Shown here: positions 38,757 to 40,981 of the stretch, piece by piece
How the letters are laid out: the number at the start of each line of letters is the position of its first letter
Position numbering within the stretch: position 1 is the first letter of the stretch
Source of the DNA: Rhodococcus sp. HM1
Lineage (GTDB): Bacteria; Actinomycetota; Actinomycetes; Mycobacteriales; Mycobacteriaceae
Direction: 5' to 3'
Length of the DNA stretch: 40,981 bases
NCBI RefSeq assembly: GCF_023218075.1
Contig: NZ_JALPTB010000059.1
Coordinates: 1 to 40,981, forward strand
Notes under the pieces: model-generated
Seen by the model: the letters and a program-made list of their open reading frames with translations, nothing else
What the model was told of the DNA's origin: nothing
Databases searched by the model: none
Program-made: the position numbers and the translations under genes

Positions 38757-40265
38757 CTACGGCGCGTCGCCGTTCGCGTCCCCGGAGGGTTCCCGCATCC
38801 ACCGCCTGCGATGCTCGCGCAGCTCGGTTTCGCGGCGGGCGCGGTAGTGCGCCAACGCCGCCGACAGCAGATCACCGAGGTGATGCCGGTGATTGACCCG
38901 AGGTCTCTGCTCGGGGTCGATGTGCGGTGGCGGGATCCACTCCGTGCGACCCGGATACTCCGAACCTGCCGACGCAACGCGCGTTTCCCAACCACCGTGC
39001 CCGTCGTGCACCAACGCATGACACGCATCGCACGCCAGATCCTCGTTGGTGATGTCGGTGAGCCCGCCGTCCTTCCACTCTCTGATGTGATGCACCGCCG
39101 TGAGTGTCGCCGGAGCATCGCAGCCCGGCCGGGTGCAACCGCCCGACGCGGCGATCAACGCCAGCCGCTGATCGACCGACGCCAAGCGCTTGGCGCGGCC
39201 GAGATGCAGCGGCCGGCCATGATGATCGAAGACCGCCAGCACCGGATGGGCGTTCTCGGCCATGCGCAGCGCGTCCCGGATCGGCACCAGCCCACCGGAC
39301 GCGGTGGTCACGATGCCGGTCGCTTCCTCGAGTTGCGTGACGGTCATGGTCAGGATCGCGGTCACCGGAAGTCCCCGATGGCTGCCGAGCACACCCGACG
39401 ACAGCAGTTGCCGCAGGGCGACTTTCAACGCGTCGTGGTTGCGCTGCACCGCGGTGCGGGTGTCGCGGGCCGCGGCCTTCGCCAGCGCATCGCGGTCGAG
39501 GGTCTCGGATTCGACATCACCGGAGGGCGATTCGGGATCGTCCGGATTGTTCATGCCCGGCCGGGCGAGTTTCGCCAGCACCGGTTCGAGCAGCGCCCGG
39601 GTCTCGGGATCGATCAGCCCCGAGATCGGCGTCATGAGATCCGTTCCCTGCTTGCCGATCCGCAGACCACGCCGCCGCTTGCGTTCCTTCTCGTCGGGCA
39701 CGTCCCCGTCCGGATTCAGATACGCGAGCAGATGCGCCCCGATCTTGGCGACTTCTTCGGGGGTGACCGAACGCGCGGCATCCGCCAGGATCTGCTCGGC
39801 AACGGTGATCTCGTCGAACCCGACCGTGCGCGGCACCTTCCGCATGGTCTTCGCGACGGCCGCGACATGGTCGGGTCCGATCGCACCGTCCCGCACCGCC
39901 GCCGCGGTGGCGGGCAGGTCCGGCTCGAGGCCGCCGCCGTCGACGGCGTGCCACACCCCCACCTTCCTCGCACCCTTGACGCGGCGCGCTGCGTCGGCGC
40001 CGGAGACCCGCAGCGTGCCGACCAGGAAGTCGTTGATCGAGCGGCACCCGAGGTCTTCCGGGACCCGCCGTTCGACGGCCTCGACGATCGCCCGGTGCCC
40101 GACGGCAGTGGCCTTGCGCAGGACGGTTTCGAAGCGCTGGAAGAACTCGACCAGGTCGTCGTTCGACAGGCCGGTCAGATCGTCTTCGAGCAGGCCGTCG
40201 ACAGCGGTGTCGAGGGCAGCAAGCCGCGCCCCGACCTCGTCCCCTCGTACCCCCATCGAAAGCAT
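38757..40265 (-). CDS. DUF222 (13E12-type) HNH endonuclease
   Basis: 502 residues. DUF222 domain over about 20-330 (DDLVEFFQRFETVLRKATAV; PISGLIDPETRALLEPVL) and a C-terminal HNH with zinc Cys: CTRPGCDAPATLTAVHHIRE, then NEDLACDACHALVHDG. The 13E12-type family is multi-copy in mycobacteria and relatives, and several members there are SOS-regulated. Here a -10 (TATAGT, 40272-40277) lies six bases before the ATG, so the mRNA would be leaderless, and an SOS-like box covers the start. Nuclease action inferred from the intact HNH. Confidence 0.9.
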   Translation of the reverse strand: MLSMGVRGDEVGARLAALDTAVDGLLEDDLTGLSNDDLVEFFQRFETVLRKATAVGHRAIVEAVERRVPEDLGCRSINDFLVGTLRVSGADAARRVKGARKVGVWHAVDGGGLEPDLPATAAAVRDGAIGPDHVAAVAKTMRKVPRTVGFDEITVAEQILADAARSVTPEEVAKIGAHLLAYLNPDGDVPDEKERKRRRGLRIGKQGTDLMTPISGLIDPETRALLEPVLAKLARPGMNNPDDPESPSGDVESETLDRDALAKAAARDTRTAVQRNHDALKVALRQLLSSGVLGSHRGLPVTAILTMTVTQLEEATGIVTTASGGLVPIRDALRMAENAHPVLAVFDHHGRPLHLGRAKRLASVDQRLALIAASGGCTRPGCDAPATLTAVHHIREWKDGGLTDITNEDLACDACHALVHDGHGGWETRVASAGSEYPGRTEWIPPPHIDPEQRPRVNHRHHLGDLLSAALAHYRARRETELREHRRRWMREPSGDANGDAP

Positions 40266-40277
40266 GTTCGAACTATA
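40256..40277 (-). promoter_or_regulatory. SOS box and leaderless promoter of the DUF222/HNH gene
   Basis: On the minus strand TCGAAC-ATGC-TTTCGA (40271-40256) matches TCGAAC-N4-GTTCGA at 11 of 12 fixed bases and spans the start codon at 40265-40263. TATAGT (40277-40272) sits just upstream as -10, placing transcription start at the A of the ATG. The -35 is poor. LexA would cover the start site. Confidence 0.55.
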
Positions 40278-40297
40278 TCGAGGGGGTCCGACAAGTT

Positions 40298-40849
40298 TCA
40301 GTCTGCGACGTAGCGCAGCATCACCACGGTCGCGAAATGCCTCGTCTCTGCTAGCCGGAGCTGGATGCGCTTGTCCAGCGGCGGGAAGAGCGGTGTGCCA
40401 CCGCCGAGCACCACGGGCGAGACGAACAGCTGGTACTCGTCGATGAGCCCGTGCGGGATCAGCGAGGCCGCGAGGTTCGCCCCACCGACCTCCATGACAC
40501 CGTCACCTTCGGATTTGAGCCTGCGGACCTCCTCGACCGCGTTCTCACCGACCAGAGTGCTGTTCCAATGAACCTCGGTGAGCGTCCGGGAGAAGACGAC
40601 CTTGCGCTTTTCCGTCCAGAGTCCGGCGAACTCACGCTCGATGGGCGACGCATCCTCAGGGATGTGGGGCCAGTACTCGGCCATCAACTCGTACATTCGG
40701 CGGCCGTGCAGCGAGATCTCTAGCTCGCGGAACCTGTCGTTGTGGAACTGGTGCAGCTCCTCGTCCGGGTCCGTCCAGTCGATGTTGCCGTCGCGGTCGT
40801 TGACGTAGCCGTCCAGGGAGACGCCGTAGGGATAGATCAGCTTTCTCAT
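40298..40849 (-). CDS. Dihydrofolate reductase/RibD C-terminal-type protein
   Basis: 183 residues with AGGAGG ahead of the ATG. Matches the RibD C-terminal domain family: RKLIYPYGVSLDGYVNDRDG, WTDPDEELHQFHNDRFRELE, VFSRTLTEVHWNSTLV, MEVGGANLAASLIPHGLIDE and VSPVVLGGGTPLFPPLD. Likely an NADPH-dependent reductase of unknown substrate. The family is widespread in soil actinobacteria as stand-alone genes. Thirty-two bases upstream of the DUF222/HNH start on the same strand; that gene has its own promoter. Confidence 0.85.
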   Translation of the reverse strand: MRKLIYPYGVSLDGYVNDRDGNIDWTDPDEELHQFHNDRFRELEISLHGRRMYELMAEYWPHIPEDASPIEREFAGLWTEKRKVVFSRTLTEVHWNSTLVGENAVEEVRRLKSEGDGVMEVGGANLAASLIPHGLIDEYQLFVSPVVLGGGTPLFPPLDKRIQLRLAETRHFATVVMLRYVAD

Positions 40850-40945
40850 GATCGGGTAGACCTCCTGGGCGCCCGAGACTCATCGAGGCGTGCCGCCTGC
40901 TCATCAGGATGCCGTTTCTACCGCCGAGTCGTGGAGGTTTCCGTG

Positions 40946-40981
40946 ATGCACGATCGCGACCTGCATCGATGGGTGGGGCGG
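40946..40981 (+). CDS. Possible start of a rightward gene (cut by window)
   Basis: GGAGG lies eight bases before an ATG at 40946 (also a GTG at 40943), followed by an open frame MHDRDLHRWVGR to the window end. Only 12 codons are visible. The His/Asp-rich start recalls the beginning of some cation-efflux proteins, but that is too little to name it. Confidence 0.3.
   Translation, partial: MHDRDLHRWVGR

Overview
The window reads as the chromosome of a mycolic-acid actinobacterium, most likely Rhodococcus. It is GC-rich, uses GTG and TTG starts freely, and carries the syntenic block ahpE - DUF3052 - aceE - mabR - fabD - acpM - kasA - accD6 known from Mycobacterium tuberculosis (Rv2238c-Rv2247), here without a kasB gene. 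A predicted mycofactocin-type NDMA-dependent alcohol dehydrogenase and a DUF222/HNH (13E12-type) gene fit the same group.

Region 1 (1 to about 11283) is the right end of an integrated temperate phage or phage-like element that continues past the left edge. A leftward early operon of about 20 small genes, mostly joined by 4-base ATGA/GTGA overlaps, runs from an XRE regulator (7849) and an excisionase-like gene through a Sak4/RecA-like ATPase, a RusA-like resolvase, an HNH protein and a DUF433-containing protein to a helix-turn-helix replication-type protein cut by the window edge. Rightward lie a second regulator, an ImmA/IrrE-type metallopeptidase, a lipoprotein and a tyrosine integrase. The 7850-8071 gap holds a near-consensus leftward promoter with an inverted repeat on its -10 box. 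The metallopeptidase has a LexA-type SOS box over the -10 of a predicted leaderless promoter. The integrase abuts the 3' end of a tRNA-Val(UAC), the presumed attachment site.

Region 2 (11284-21842) is core host DNA: tRNA-Val, ahpE, a 22-bp tandem array, DUF3052, pyruvate dehydrogenase E1 (aceE), the regulator mabR and the FAS-II operon fabD-acpM-kasA-accD6, ending at an 18-bp perfect hairpin facing a DUF3145 gene. Strong stem-loops lie between fabD and acpM and between kasA and accD6, and an inverted repeat lies in the fabD promoter region.

Region 3 (21947-30639) holds a serine beta-lactamase-like hydrolase, the alcohol dehydrogenase, a beta-CASP metallo-beta-lactamase protein, a DUF35 zinc-ribbon/OB protein paired with a thiolase-like lipid-transfer protein, a membrane-anchored EEP hydrolase, and a divergent HxlR regulator/pirin pair.

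Region 4 (30640-40981) is accessory: two secreted proteins, a DUF2236 oxygenase-like protein, a frameshifted DUF6745-like gene with a small partner, and a cluster made of an SGNH esterase and a TetR regulator diverging from a KshA-like Rieske oxygenase and a dihydrodipicolinate-reductase-like oxidoreductase. It ends with a DUF222/HNH gene carrying a second SOS-box candidate, a RibD-type reductase and the start of one more gene. All functional calls are from reading the sequence; no database search was run.
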